52,491 nucleotides of DNA from Spirochaetales bacterium (GCA_018399255.1 JAGYPA010000022.1:1-52491), one strand, 5' to 3'. Numbered from the stretch's first letter, positions 12,935 to 22,478 are shown. Made by a program: numbers and translations. The notes: generated by a model from the letters alone, not told the origin.

Positions 12935-14109
12935 TACAGCACCCCTTTCGTCGAAGGCAGCTGCATATTATAGAGATCCCGCTTAACCGCCCCGCGGATT
13001 GCCCGGGCAAAGGCCTTGAAAATCGCTTCGGCCAGATGATGGGTATTCTCCCCGGCACCCGATATCTGAAGATTGCAGCGGGCTGCATCGGAAAACGACT
13101 TGAAAAAATGAAAAAACATCTCGGTCGGAAAACCCGCCCCTGGGTCAGGGGAAATTGCTTCCGCACTATCCATGGGCGTCCGGAAAATCGACGCTGCCTG
13201 AGCGCGGGCATCTCGTCCATCGGCAGGGAAAATCTCCGTAGCGGCTGATTCCCAGCTTATCACCCAAGGCTTCAAAAACATGCTGTCCCAGAGCCAGCAC
13301 CCAGTATCCTCTATGAGTATGAGGTGCTCGTCCCATCAATATCGCCCTCAACCGCTATCCGGGTCAGCACGGGGAGTGCCTGGCCGCATAACCTGAAGCA
13401 TATGATCGAAAACGGAGTCGGTTTGATATTTCCGCTTTCCCCGTGCCGTCCAGATTGATCCGCATTCTTATCCGGGTCTCACTGGTACTGCGGTATATTT
13501 TCGCCTGTCGGCAGGGCAACGGCAGCAGACTGCCGGTAATAAACCGGCTGATCCGGTTTCGATCAAATCATGGCCAGAGAACAGGAACGTCAGAAAGATC
13601 TCTGTCACCGGTCCCGGATTCTGAAGCCGCCCTCGCAGCCGCGGACTCTGTTCTTCGGGGCCGGCTCAGATTGCCTGACAGCCGATATTGGCCGCCAGCT
13701 CTATATCAGATCAGCCGGTCCCCGATAACCAGGAACAGGTCAGATCAGTAATTACCGCTCAGATATTGGTCAGCATGCCGGTTCCCGGCTTCCGGGTGGG
13801 CGGCTGTTCTTCCGGCCATGACCATAAATTCTATATGCACTGCATCAAAAACCACCCCTCCTTCCAGAATCTCCAGCGAGCTTATTGTGGGCAGGATAGA
13901 ATGCATCCTCAGGAAATTCGACGGTGCCCAGCCCGTCCCCTGATTTGAAACCATGACAAAGAAAAATCTGCCTCTTCCCGGATCTTCCGAAGAACTGGAT
14001 ATTACCGCGGCTTGAATACAAGCTTCACCAGAGAGTCAATCTGCTGATCCTCCGGCAGCTCACCCTCGGTGCTTTCCCAATCTCGATCAATAAACAGCAC
14101 AGGCCTCAT
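12934..14109 (-). pseudogene. hisB: Bifunctional HisB (histidinol-phosphatase / IGP dehydratase), frameshifted
   Basis: The remnant starts MRPVLFIDRDWESTEGELPEDQQIDSLVKLVF, the HAD-type histidinol-phosphatase domain of two-domain HisB, with the first Asp of the DxD motif in place. VSNQGTGW, LRMHSILPTISSLEILEGGVVFDAVHIE and LVIGDRL follow in other frames. The dehydratase half shows [42 protein letters not shown], then [39 protein letters not shown] in the frame ending LPSTKGVL, the classical HisB C-terminus. Frame changes occur roughly every 20-60 codons. The stop overlaps the hisH start. The domain order phosphatase then dehydratase matches E. coli HisB. Confidence 0.9.
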
Positions 14110-14118
14110 ACCGTTCCC

Positions 14119-15258
14119 TCAGTTTTTCATGGCTGACAGCAGGGCTGCATTCTCTTCCGCAGGGCAAGACGGTTATCCTGACGCAGCCCGCTTTGGCCTG
14201 GACCATTGCGGTTACGGATAATGATCCCCTGCTCCATGAGAAGCATATAGAGCGCGTCTGCATCTAGCTGTCTTAACCAGAATAAAGTTGGCCTGAGACG
14301 GATACACCTTCTTTACATACGCCAGTTGGCAATCTCTACGCAAAAGGTGTTCTCGTGAAACAGTAATCTCCTGTATACCTTTTCGCTTTCATCACTGCAC
14401 TTCGAGCACCCGCCAGAACTTTCTTCTGGAGCAGGGCGTGCTGAGATTGACACCGGATACTTGATATTTCTGAGAACCTCATTTATTCCGGGAGATGATA
14501 CAGCCATGCCGGAACCTTACTCCGGCCATCCCACAGCCCTTGGAGAAGGTTCGCAGAACCACTGAATTACCGAAATCAGACGCAGCTCCCAGGGCTGACG
14601 GCCTGGCTACTGAAATCCTGATAGGCCTCATCCACAACCACTATCCCCGGAAACTGGTTCAACATGCTCACCAGCTCATTGCGGCCGACCGGATTCCCCG
14701 TCGGGTTATTAGGTGAACAGACGAAGCAGCTTCAGGTGCTCTGACGGTTCAACGCTGATGCATTTTTCCAGCTCATCAAGATCCGCAAACTCATCAGTTA
14801 ACGGTACCCGGATGGTTTGAATATCGTTTCATCGGCAAAAACCTGATAAACGCCGTAGGTCGGCCTGGCATTATGACTGCCCGGTCTGCTCCCGGAACCG
14901 CAAAAAGCCCGATAGAGCAGATCAATGGCTTCATCGCTGCCGTTACCGAGAAACAGCATTTCTTGCTGAAACCCGAGAGCTGCGCAATCCGCTTCTTCAG
15001 GTCCCGCTGGAACGGATCCGGATACCGGTTGCGCAGCGCCTTCTGCCCCTTGGCTGAAGGCTTCTGTCCTTCGGTTGAAGCCTTCTGAATTTCGACTGAA
15101 GCCTTCTGAGCATCCAGGGCTGAAAGTCCCGGAAGTTTTCGTTGGCATCCAGAAAAATATTCGCCAGACGGAAAATTCCTCCTGGCCGATGAATAGGGGT
15201 TATGCTTCTGATATTCGGCCGCAGCTTCAGGCGTTTCAAGGTCTATCGATTTCTTCAT
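14119..15258 (-). pseudogene. hisC: Histidinol-phosphate aminotransferase HisC, frameshifted
   Basis: PLP-dependent aminotransferase remnant. ATG 15258 follows AAAAGGAG and overlaps the end of hisD. Pieces in order: [129 protein letters not shown] and MEQGIIIRNRNG near the end. Around 14720 a two-base loss alone separates HLKLL from [11 protein letters not shown] 21-bp tandem repeat (15038-15124) inserts [14 protein letters not shown]-type heptads after the DANEN segment, where HisC proteins have only a short loop. Confidence 0.9.
15038..15124 (-). repeat. 21-bp imperfect tandem repeat inside hisC remnant
   Basis: Three 21-bp units (15038-15058, 15059-15079, 15080-15100) and a 24-bp fourth (15101-15124) share GCCTTCTG near their start and CTGAA or TTGAA at their end. 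On the coding strand they give heptads of the form ASxExQK. Confidence 0.85.
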
Positions 15259-16579
15259 GTCGTTCTCCTTTTCCCGGAAAATCTACTGCCGTCATACCCC
15301 GCTCCCTGATTTTTTCAGCCTGACGGATACCGCTTCCTTATGGGCGCCGAGAAGATTCGGCTTCTGCGAAACACTTCGACAATGGGCCCGAGCCGGGTTT
15401 GAGTCCGTCAGCGGTTATTGACTGAAAAGTAATTTTCTTGAAGGAAGCTGTCAAGGCTTACACCTGAAAAGCTTCTTGCCCACCCGTTCGTGGGAAGGGT
15501 GTGGTTTGGTCCCCGATGCGTAATCCCCGGCCGATTCAGGAGTCCAGGGACCGATAAACACCGATCCGGCATTGATTATCTGGTCCTCCAGCGCCGCAGC
15601 ATCACGCAGGTTAGAATCGGGTGCTCAGGGCGTACCGGTTTTATAATGTCTATCGCTACCGCTTCCGGTCGGGGACAAGCAGAAGGCTGCTGTGAAGGCA
15701 GCGACTGCTCGGCAAAGTCCTTTCTCGGCAGCTGTTCGAGCGCTCACTGGCAAGCGCCTTCAGAATCGGATCGATCAAAGTCATACTTTCATGAGCACCA
15801 CCACCTGACTGTCGGGACCGTGCTCAGCCTGGCTCAGCATATCGGCGGCCGTTATTTCGGGTCGGCAGCACTGATCGACAGCAATCATGACCTCCGAAGG
15901 GCCGGCGGGGATATCTGCCAGCAGTTCCGGCTGCCGGAAACAGTTCTTTGCCATGGTGACATACTGATTTCCCGGACCGAAAATCTTATCCACCCGGGGG
16001 TACGCTCTCCGTCCCGTAGGCCAGGGCGGCTTTATTGCCTGAGCCGCCTGATCTGACTATGGCGGTCACTCTCCGCTGATGGAGGCCGCATACAGCACTG
16101 CTGGATGAATGGATCCGTCGGGCCGGGAGGCGTTGCCAGAACAATCTCACGGCAGCCGGCCAGTGACGCCGGCACCGCCAGCATCAGTACTGTGGAAAAC
16201 CAGGGGCTGAACCGCCCGGGAATGTAGACCAAACTCGTTCTATCGGGCGGAGCCTGCGCCAGCAACGAACCCCAGTTTCCACCTGCATATCCTCCTCCGG
16301 AGGCATTTGGGGCGGCATGGAACGTGCGGGATATTCTTTGCCGCCCGTCGTTGCCATCCGCAGGTCCGGCGCGGTTCGCGATACCCGCTTCGCGGCAATC
16401 TCTTCGGGCTTACCAGAATACGGCTGATCTCCGCTTTGTCAGGGCGGCAAACTGAATCAGGGCGGCATCTCCAGCCTGACCGCTTCCAGTATTCGACGGA
16501 CCGGCCCCTCCGGCTCGCTTCGCTGAACCTGCGGCCTTTGCCCAATTATTTGCCGGATATCACAGTCATCAGGCTCCAT
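15236..16579 (-). pseudogene. hisD: Histidinol dehydrogenase HisD, frameshifted
   Basis: Zn-dependent enzyme of the last two histidine steps, now broken. The longest surviving frame (15781-15993) reads MDKIFGPGNQYVTMAKN, LADIPAGPSEVMIAVDQ, ITAADMLSQAEHGPDSQVVV, containing the conserved Gln and His zinc ligands of HisD (SQAEH). The N-terminal part reads GPVRRILEAVR near 16500; the C-terminal part reads [19 protein letters not shown] near 15540 and LLGAHKEAVSVRLKK near 15310. The probable original start is ATG 16579; the last frame ends at 15236, overlapping hisC. Many single-base frame changes occur in between. Confidence 0.9.
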
Positions 16580-16667
16580 ATAGACAGTAATGCCGTTTCT
16601 CCATACTGTTCCTTTTTCCCCTGTCCCTATCTGTGTCCCTGCCCCTGCCCCTGCCCCGGAAGGGCAA

Positions 16668-17544
16668 TTACAGCGTCATTTTCTCGATCGATGTCACGCA
16701 GTATTCCCTACTTACGATCGCTTTCAATGCCTCGAAGACATCCCGAAGTCATCCTCTTTAACCACCGTCTGAACGGAACTCCATCCCTTCTCAAAGGGGT
16801 AACGGTAGAGGCTCTTGATTCCCGGAATTATTCCATTAACCTGGCTGACATGCTCATCGGCAGATTGAAAGAATATCACTTATATTCTCTGGCCCGCATT
16901 ACCGCGTCCATTCTCGGCAGCAGCCGGTCAAGAATCTGCTGCTTTTCGGCATCTGCTGCTTCCATATCCTTGCGGGCGATCATGACTGCCGGGACCGGAA
17001 GATTACATCAACCTCTTTCAGTCCATTGCTGATAAGGGTGCTTCCGGTACTCACCAGGTCATATGGCTGTCGTAAGAAGACCGATAGCGGGAGCAATCTC
17101 CACAGATCCGCTGATTTCATGAATTCCCGCTGAAACTCCGCGCTCGTCAGCACCGACTTGAGAATATTCGGGTAGGATGTCGCAATTTCATGCCCCTCGC
17201 GAGGATCTTCGAAATATTGTATGAAAAGAAAGCTTGCAGGAACAGCAATAAAGAGACGGCACTTGGAAAACCCAAATCTCTCACTACCTTCACGTCATAC
17301 TGTTTTTCGGCAACTTCATTGAGACCGACAATGCCGGTATCAACGTCCGTCATACACATATCCGGGAATATCATCATCCCGAAGGTGGCGAAGAAATTCG
17401 ATGGGGAAAATTATGAAGCTTCGTCTTTCAGCTTTGGGATCCGTTGCTGAAGTGTCTGCAAGACGGATGATGTCAAAGACTACTCGCTCAGACGGCCTTT
17501 TTCTTCTGGACCGCAATTCTCAGCCGGGTATTGCTGGTAAACGT
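16668..17544 (-). pseudogene. hisG: ATP phosphoribosyltransferase HisG, frameshifted and with a lost start codon
   Basis: First enzyme of histidine synthesis. The N-terminus SNTRLRIAVQKK is followed by one extra A, after which GRLSE continues in the next frame. Later pieces: VDTGIVGLNEVAEKQYDVKVVRDLGF (17290-17360), ATSYPNILKSVLTSA, YDLVSTGSTLISNGLKEVDVIFRSR, and at the end ALKAIVSREY and CVTSIEKMTL with stop at 16668-16670. Where a start is expected, 6 bp after AGGAGGA (17557-17551), the codon is ACG (17544-17542), one change from ATG. The order of fragments and length (about 290 codons) fit the long, catalytic HisG form. Confidence 0.88.
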
Positions 17545-17550
17545 AAATAT

Positions 17551-17557
17551 TCCTCCT
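17551..17557 (-). promoter_or_regulatory. Strong ribosome binding site of hisG
   Basis: AGGAGGA on the minus strand, directly after the attenuator T-run and 6 bp before the ACG that replaces the expected hisG start codon. Confidence 0.7.
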
Positions 17558-17586
17558 AAAAAAAACTCCGCGAAATGCGGGTTTTT
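17558..17586 (-). terminator. his attenuator terminator hairpin
   Basis: Minus strand: AAAAACCCGC, loop ATTTC, GCGG-A-G, then eight T. The stem is AAAAAC+CCGC against GCGG+GTTTTT with one bulged A, followed at once by the hisG ribosome binding site. Its place between a His-rich leader peptide and hisG fits a transcription attenuator. Confidence 0.75.
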
Positions 17587-17598
17587 ACGTATACGTAT

Positions 17599-17634
17599 AC
17601 CATTCACTTCTAGTTCAGGGGAAGATGGAATGGT
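17599..17634 (-). promoter_or_regulatory. Leader stem overlapping the His control codons
   Basis: On the minus strand ACCATTC (17634-17628), covering His codons 3 and 4 of the leader, is perfectly complementary to GAATGGT (17605-17599) between leader stop and terminator. A ribosome stalled at the His codons would block this stem, as in the pause stem of enterobacterial his leaders. I could not identify a convincing antiterminator. Confidence 0.5.
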
Positions 17635-17653
17635 GGTGATGTCTGACCAACAT
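17615..17653 (-). CDS. hisL: his operon leader peptide, 12 residues with four consecutive His
   Basis: Minus strand ATG at 17653 opens MLVRHHHHSIFP and stops with TGA at 17617-17615. The four histidine codons are CAT CAC CAC CAT. The peptide ends about 30 bp before a terminator hairpin that directly precedes hisG. This is the layout of E. coli hisL, whose leader has seven His codons. Under His starvation the ribosome would stall on these codons and allow read-through. No strong Shine-Dalgarno is visible before the ATG. The chance of four His codons in exactly this position is low, so I consider the leader real; function is unproven, and the operon it would control is largely broken. Confidence 0.72.
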   Translation of the reverse strand: MLVRHHHHSIFP

Positions 17654-17679
17654 ATCTGTTTTATCAGAGACCAGCTGCT

Positions 17680-18384
17680 TTCATACCTCAGTACAGTATC
17701 GGGATTGCCGGTACTCTGTCTCCAACAGGTGAAGGTTTTATTTGGAAACATTCCCTCAATTACTTCTTCCAGGTCTTCTCCGTTATCCGCCTCAGGGTCC
17801 CGGTTTCGTTTGGGTTGGGAAAGCCGATTGGTTAGCATCACACCGCTGCCGGGTTTCGCTACTAGCTTCCGCTTTTGAGGCTTTTCTGCTTCCCTTCGCC
17901 TTGCTGCTTCAGACGCCTTAGCTGACTTCCGTCGGTTTGACTGCCGGCCTTGCTGGCAGCCTGGCTACCGGACTGGGTGCCGGCTTCTGGCTGTCAGCCT
18001 TCATCGTCAACTACTATTGATGCCGATCATGATCATAGTAATACCACCAGATCACCCACCTTGCAGCAGCAATCAGGCTGGTAGAATCTGCCCGCTCTCC
18101 TTCGGCATGACAAAAATCACCAGCGCCAGGGCAAGCGAAATAACGGCATTGATTGCGGCCGCGCCAGGAAATTCCTGATTTTTCAGCCCGCCTAAACTGA
18201 ACAGTGCCCGTGATCCGGGAAACCGCTGGCTCTCCGGCCAGGATATAGACCATGAGGTACAGATATTCCGTGCAACTGCAGGAAGCAGCACAGCCACCAT
18301 ACCTACTACAACTCCTAAAATCCCTCGGATCCAGCTGACTATTGCGGGTCCATTCATCAAATCCTTTTCTGACAGCGGCTTCAA
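17680..18384 (-). pseudogene. DUF308-like small membrane protein with basic tail, degraded
   Basis: The upstream frame reads MKPLSEKDLMNGPAIVSWIRGILGVVVGMVAVLLPAVA, a cytoplasmic start then a membrane helix ending in a Pro, as in HdeD/DUF308 proteins; the frame then shifts (YLYLMVYILAGEPAVSRI) and returns to AAAINAVISLALALVIFVMPKESGQILPA, another helix pair. Downstream, a hydrophilic basic stretch (KASEAARRREAEKPQKRKLVAKPGSGVMLTNRLSQP, LEEVIEGMFPN) could be its cytoplasmic tail or a separate remnant; I do not recognise it. Several frame changes. It lies immediately upstream of the his leader on the same strand. Confidence 0.45.
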
Positions 18385-18782
18385 AGGCGCTGAAGCCCCA
18401 TTGAGAAAGACAAAAGGCCTATGCGAAAACCAGCATTTTGCAAACTCCTCAGTCTGGAAAAAATAAAAATACCTGCCGCAACGGCTGCCATGGGATTACC
18501 AGATGAAGCCATTGTTTTGATGATTTCATACTTACCCCCATGGTCAAACTTCACACCGGAATATGGCTCCGGGGTCAGGCTGATTTCGAAAACACGCAGT
18601 ATTTTAGCGAATTGCCTCGATAAGCACCTATCTATTATCGACTTTTACCGGCGGGATGTAAAAGAAGTATTTTACACGGCCAGCAAGGGCAAGCCCACTG
18701 AAGTAAACGTAAAAAATTCCTGACGTTATTCCGAAAACTGATAAACTACAGAAAAAGCCGGGAAATGCCTGCAGTTTTAATA
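18385..18782. other. Degraded or non-coding stretch
   Basis: About 400 bp without a convincing gene. A 100-codon plus-strand frame (18421-18723; LPDEAIVLMISYL, KTRSILANCLDKHLSIIDFYRRDVKEVFY) has a helical, weakly DnaD-like look but no clear Shine-Dalgarno and no domain I can name. It may be another remnant. No RNA or mobile-element signature seen. Confidence 0.4.
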
Positions 18783-20582
18783 GTGAGGAAAACGTATGTA
18801 GACAAGTTACCGAAAATCCTGCTGCTTTTTCACGGTTGTCGCAGCCGCCGCCGCACCCTTGCCGCAGACAATATGCCCAGAAAGTATTCCCATCGATTCT
18901 GATGTGCATACAGCCTTGACTTATATCTATATGGGGCAGGAAGAAGCGTCCCTTCCAGCAGCGGCCCCTGGACAGGCGAACTGAAGGCTATGCTCAAAGG
19001 GATAAACCGGGCGACCCTCTCCCCCTCCGGCCGGACTAGTTTTACGATTATGCCGCGGAAAAAACTTTCTGCAGAACAGAATATCCTCTGCTGCCGTCGG
19101 CTGAGGCAGCTGTTGGTCTTACGGCAACCCTTGAACTGTATCTCCATACAAACACCGCCGCATCGGGCTTTTTACCGAAGAGATCGGACTGGGTTTACGA
19201 CTATGAAGCCGTCAGCCCCTGGTTACCATCCCGATGGAAGGATGGGTTGGCGAAAATCTGTACGGATCTCGGAACTATCCATTATGAAAAACCAGTTCCT
19301 CACCCCGGGAAACACCACCGATATCTTCCAACCACCCCGTCAGTACGCCAACCTTTTTTCCTGCCGCCCTCCCAGACGGCATGCCTCCATCACCAACGCT
19401 CCTATCGGACGTTCCTCGGTTGGCGGAGAATCCTGGAACATTCAGCTCCGGTCGGGACCGGGTACGCTGGGAACAACGGGCAACCGGGACCTCCTGATGA
19501 CGGCCACCTGCATATCGGGATTTTTCCGGTTTACCACGTTTACGCCGGCCCTCAAGTTTACGAGCCTGCTGATATCCTTCCCCCACCCCCTCAGCTACGG
19601 GTATGCATCCCCTTTCGACAATGCTTCTGGTGCCGCAAAGGAAGCAGATGATGGCGCAGAGGACTCCGAGGTTGACCCACAGCCCATGAAAGGCGTGCGG
19701 TTTTTCTCCGCCCATCGTATTGAGGTCAGGATTCTGGATGTTCTCAATATCATCGCCAGCAGCGGCCTGATGTACCTCTCCGAAGATGGAACCATCGATC
19801 TGAACCTGTTCAACCCCCTCAAGCCCGCCTTCGATTCAGCCATGCGCGCCAATGCCAATGCCGCGGCGGCTGTCGAATTTGAGCTGAATCCCTGGGAGAA
19901 CCTCAATGTGTACGGGCAGCTGCTAATCGATGAAATCAGATTTCCCTGGGAACCGGCACCCGGGGCTGAGTTTCCCGGCGCAGTCGGCTTCCTGAGCGGC
20001 ATTCAGGGGATCCTCCCCCACAATGCCGGCATGCTCTACGGCGGGTTTGAGGCAGCCTATACCGACCCCTACCTCTATCTCAACGGGACGGGATTTTCCG
20101 CCCAGGAGGCGGATGATTACGGCATCAATTATGTTGTGGCAATCCGTGAATATATCAAGTCCGGAGAGATCGGCATAAGCGAAGATTTTCTCGGCTACGA
20201 ATATGGCAACGATACGCTTCTCTTCAGTCTCAGCGGCGGTTACCGGGAATTCGGGCGCCTGCATCTCAGCGGGAACTTTACCTACCTGCTGCAGGGAACC
20301 CAGGGGATGGATACCCTGTGGGTACCGACCCTGAAAGCCCAGGAGGCGATAGCCCCGACAACGACCCCTGCTTCAGGTGACCATGATGATGAAACAGCCG
20401 ACGGTAACGCCGTAGAGCATTCGCTGATTCTGGGACTGCACGGATCTTACCAGCCTTCATCCAGCCTCACCTGGTACGGCCGTGCCGACCTGATCGTTAA
20501 AATTCATCCGGACAATGTGCGGGAATATGCCCCTGCGGCAGATTTCCAAGTCTCCCTCGGGGCAGCCTGGCATCTGCAGTAA
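18783..20582 (+). pseudogene. Spirochetal outer-membrane protein, 5' part frameshifted, 3' part intact
   Basis: The 3' two-thirds form one long frame from about 19280 to 20582 with features of an outer-membrane beta-barrel: alternating aromatic strands, FRFTTFTPALKFTSLLISFPHP, DPQPMKGVRFFSAHRIEVRILDVLNI, GLMYLSEDGTIDLNLFNPL, EFELNPWENLNVYGQLLIDE, a DNG/DYGINYVVAIREY turn, and a C-terminal strand VSLGAAWHLQ. The 5' part is broken: from GTG 18783 a signal sequence (ILLLFF, TVVAAAAA) and VHTALTYIYMGQEEASLPAAAPG can be assembled over at least three frames, then VTIPMEGWVGENLYG before the intact part. It resembles uncharacterised outer-membrane proteins known to me from Spirochaeta/Treponema. The open frame beginning at 18990 does not have a natural N-terminus. 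Confidence 0.7.
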
Positions 20583-20610
20583 AAACCGTCCTGAGTCATT
20601 TATAATTGAG

Positions 20611-20631
20611 GCTCTTGCAAAAAGCAAGAGC
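20611..20631 (+). terminator. Perfect hairpin after the outer-membrane protein remnant
   Basis: GCTCTTGC-AAAAA-GCAAGAGC, an 8-bp perfect stem 28 bp after the stop. Only four T follow at a distance (GACGTTTTAG), so termination would be weak. Confidence 0.5.
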
Positions 20632-20705
20632 GACGTTTTAGTCAGCTTACTTTTTTACTTAACTTTCCCCTTCTTCATGCATATTTTTAGAGAAGGAGAA
20701 AAAAC

Positions 20706-21329
20706 ATGATTAAAAAAGTAATACTGATAGCCATCCTGTTCGTCGCAGCTCTGAGCCAACTTTGGGCCGGCGGATCAAACGAAAAAAATTCCGGGACCTC
20801 CCAGCCCATAGCGGACCGGCCTGCCGAACCGTCAGTCGAACCCGCCGCCGAGCTGACCTGGATCCCCGGCGATGCCTTTACCAAACCGGATCCGGAAGTC
20901 CTTCGCGCCAATCTCTCCCCTCTGCAGTTTGAAGTAACCCAGGAAAACGGTACTGAACAACCCTTTGCCAATGAATTCTGGGACAACAAAGAAGACGGCA
21001 TCTATGTAGATATTATTTCCGGGGAGCCCCTGTTCAGCTCGCTTGACAAATATGACTCGGGTACCGGATGGCCAAGCTTCACCCGGCCGCTGGTTAGCGG
21101 AACCGTGATGGAACAGCCTGACACCTCGTACGGCATGGTGCGGACGGAAGTTCGCAGCACCTACGGAGACAGCCACCTCGGCCACGTATTTAACGACGGT
21201 CCGCCGTCAGCCGGAGGAATACGCTACTGCATCAATTCCGCTTCGCTGCGGTTTGTTCCCGTGGAAGCGATGGAAGAGGAAGGGTATGGGGAATTTCTCT
21301 CCCTGTTCAGTGGAAGGCAGGCAGATTAA
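20706..21329 (+). CDS. msrB: Exported peptide-methionine (R)-S-oxide reductase MsrB
   Basis: Reduces methionine-R-sulfoxide in proteins; here probably outside the cytoplasm. 207 residues: signal peptide [23 protein letters not shown], a linker rich in Pro/Glu (about 25-55), then the MsrB domain from [18 protein letters not shown]. Motifs: [15 protein letters not shown] (zinc CxxC pair absent here), [25 protein letters not shown], and catalytic Cys175 in [14 protein letters not shown] follows AGAAGGAG. Its position after an envelope-protein gene suggests oxidative-damage repair in the periplasm. It overlaps by 4 bp with the convergent GNAT gene. Confidence 0.93.
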   Translation: MIKKVILIAILFVAALSQLWAGGSNEKNSGTSQPIADRPAEPSVEPAAELTWIPGDAFTKPDPEVLRANLSPLQFEVTQENGTEQPFANEFWDNKEDGIYVDIISGEPLFSSLDKYDSGTGWPSFTRPLVSGTVMEQPDTSYGMVRTEVRSTYGDSHLGHVFNDGPPSAGGIRYCINSASLRFVPVEAMEEEGYGEFLSLFSGRQAD

Positions 21330-22450
21330 AATTTCTTGATAAATGCCCGGCGCCGCTTATGCTGCCGGCTGTCGTAGTATCGCCAGAGCTGCTGAACCTC
21401 TTTGTTAGTTTCCAGCTCACCGGAGGTTTCTGCACTTCTCACTCCGTCTTCAATGGCCGCCCGGGTGATCTCGGTCATAAGCAGCGCATTAATACCGCGG
21501 TTCTGGTACTCCTTCCTGGTAGCTATGAGATACATATCGACAGTCTCGGGCTTTTTCAGCGCTTTGAGCAGGTGGTACCAGCCGAATGGAAAAATCCTCC
21601 CCTTTGCCCGCTGAAGGGCTCTGGAGAGAGACGGCAAGGCGATACCAAGTGCAGCAACTTTATCCTGCTCATCGACAACCACTTTGGCATATTTAATTGA
21701 CACGAAGCCAAGATACTGCTTTACCAGCATATCGACCTGCCTCTCGGTCAATGGAACAGTTCCGTAAAGATCGCTGTAAGCATCGTCGACAACTTCAAAA
21801 AACTGGCGTCCGTACTTCGCAACAAGCTCCCTGCGGTTTTTTACCTGAGCAATTTTCAGCTTGGATCGTTTAAGAACTAGATCATTCACCCTGAGAACCT
21901 TTTCAGGAATCGACGGAGGACAGATAACCTCGAATTCTAGCCAGTCGACATCTTTTTCATATCCCATGGCTGCAAGGTATTCGGGATAGTAGGGATGGTT
22001 GTATATCATCGGCAGGGTTCCCAGTTCCTGAAACCCCTCAATCAGCATCCCTTCAGGATCGGTATCAATAAACCCCATTGGACCCAGGAGACCTTCCATG
22101 CCATGGGCCTCAGCCCAGGATTCAACCGTATTGAACAAAGCCTCGGCAACCGCCCGGTCTTCAATAAATTCAACCCACCCGAACCGGGCATATTTTTGAC
22201 CCCACTTCTCTATAACTTTGGGATTTATGATGCCCGCAATCCTTCCAGCCAGCTGTCCGTCTTTATACGCCAGCCAGTATTCAGCTTCGGCAAAATCAAA
22301 GGCAGGATTGATATCTTTTCGCAGAGTCTTGTACTCATCAGCGAGGAGCGGCGGAATCCAGTACGGATTTCCTTTGTAGAGCCGAAACGGCATTGTTATG
22401 AACCGCTTCAACTCCCTGCGGGTAGTCACCCGCTTTACTTCAATTGCCAT
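21326..22450 (-). CDS. GNAT-fold N-acetyltransferase-like protein
   Basis: 374 residues of a widespread uncharacterised family often annotated as N-acetyltransferase. Seen: [36 protein letters not shown] at the N-terminus, [43 protein letters not shown], and [26 protein letters not shown] (first GNAT-like half). The C-terminal half has [28 protein letters not shown] and a [21 protein letters not shown] segment, the acyl-CoA pyrophosphate-loop type motif. No signal peptide. Substrate unknown. The start at 22450 lies 50 bp after the propeller gene on the same strand and has an AAAGGAG site. Confidence 0.75.
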   Translation of the reverse strand: MAIEVKRVTTRRELKRFITMPFRLYKGNPYWIPPLLADEYKTLRKDINPAFDFAEAEYWLAYKDGQLAGRIAGIINPKVIEKWGQKYARFGWVEFIEDRAVAEALFNTVESWAEAHGMEGLLGPMGFIDTDPEGMLIEGFQELGTLPMIYNHPYYPEYLAAMGYEKDVDWLEFEVICPPSIPEKVLRVNDLVLKRSKLKIAQVKNRRELVAKYGRQFFEVVDDAYSDLYGTVPLTERQVDMLVKQYLGFVSIKYAKVVVDEQDKVAALGIALPSLSRALQRAKGRIFPFGWYHLLKALKKPETVDMYLIATRKEYQNRGINALLMTEITRAAIEDGVRSAETSGELETNKEVQQLWRYYDSRQHKRRRAFIKKF

Positions 22451-22478
22451 TCAGCTCAATCTCCTTTCTATCTGCCAA

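Noticed and set aside
17590..17600. GTATACGTATAC palindrome as a clear antiterminator in the his leader
   Set aside because: It pairs only with itself; I could not find a segment that convincingly competes with the terminator stem.
18421..18723. Possible DnaD-like small gene
   Set aside because: Only a vague helical resemblance, no ribosome site, and it lies in a degraded region; kept as an unassigned stretch.
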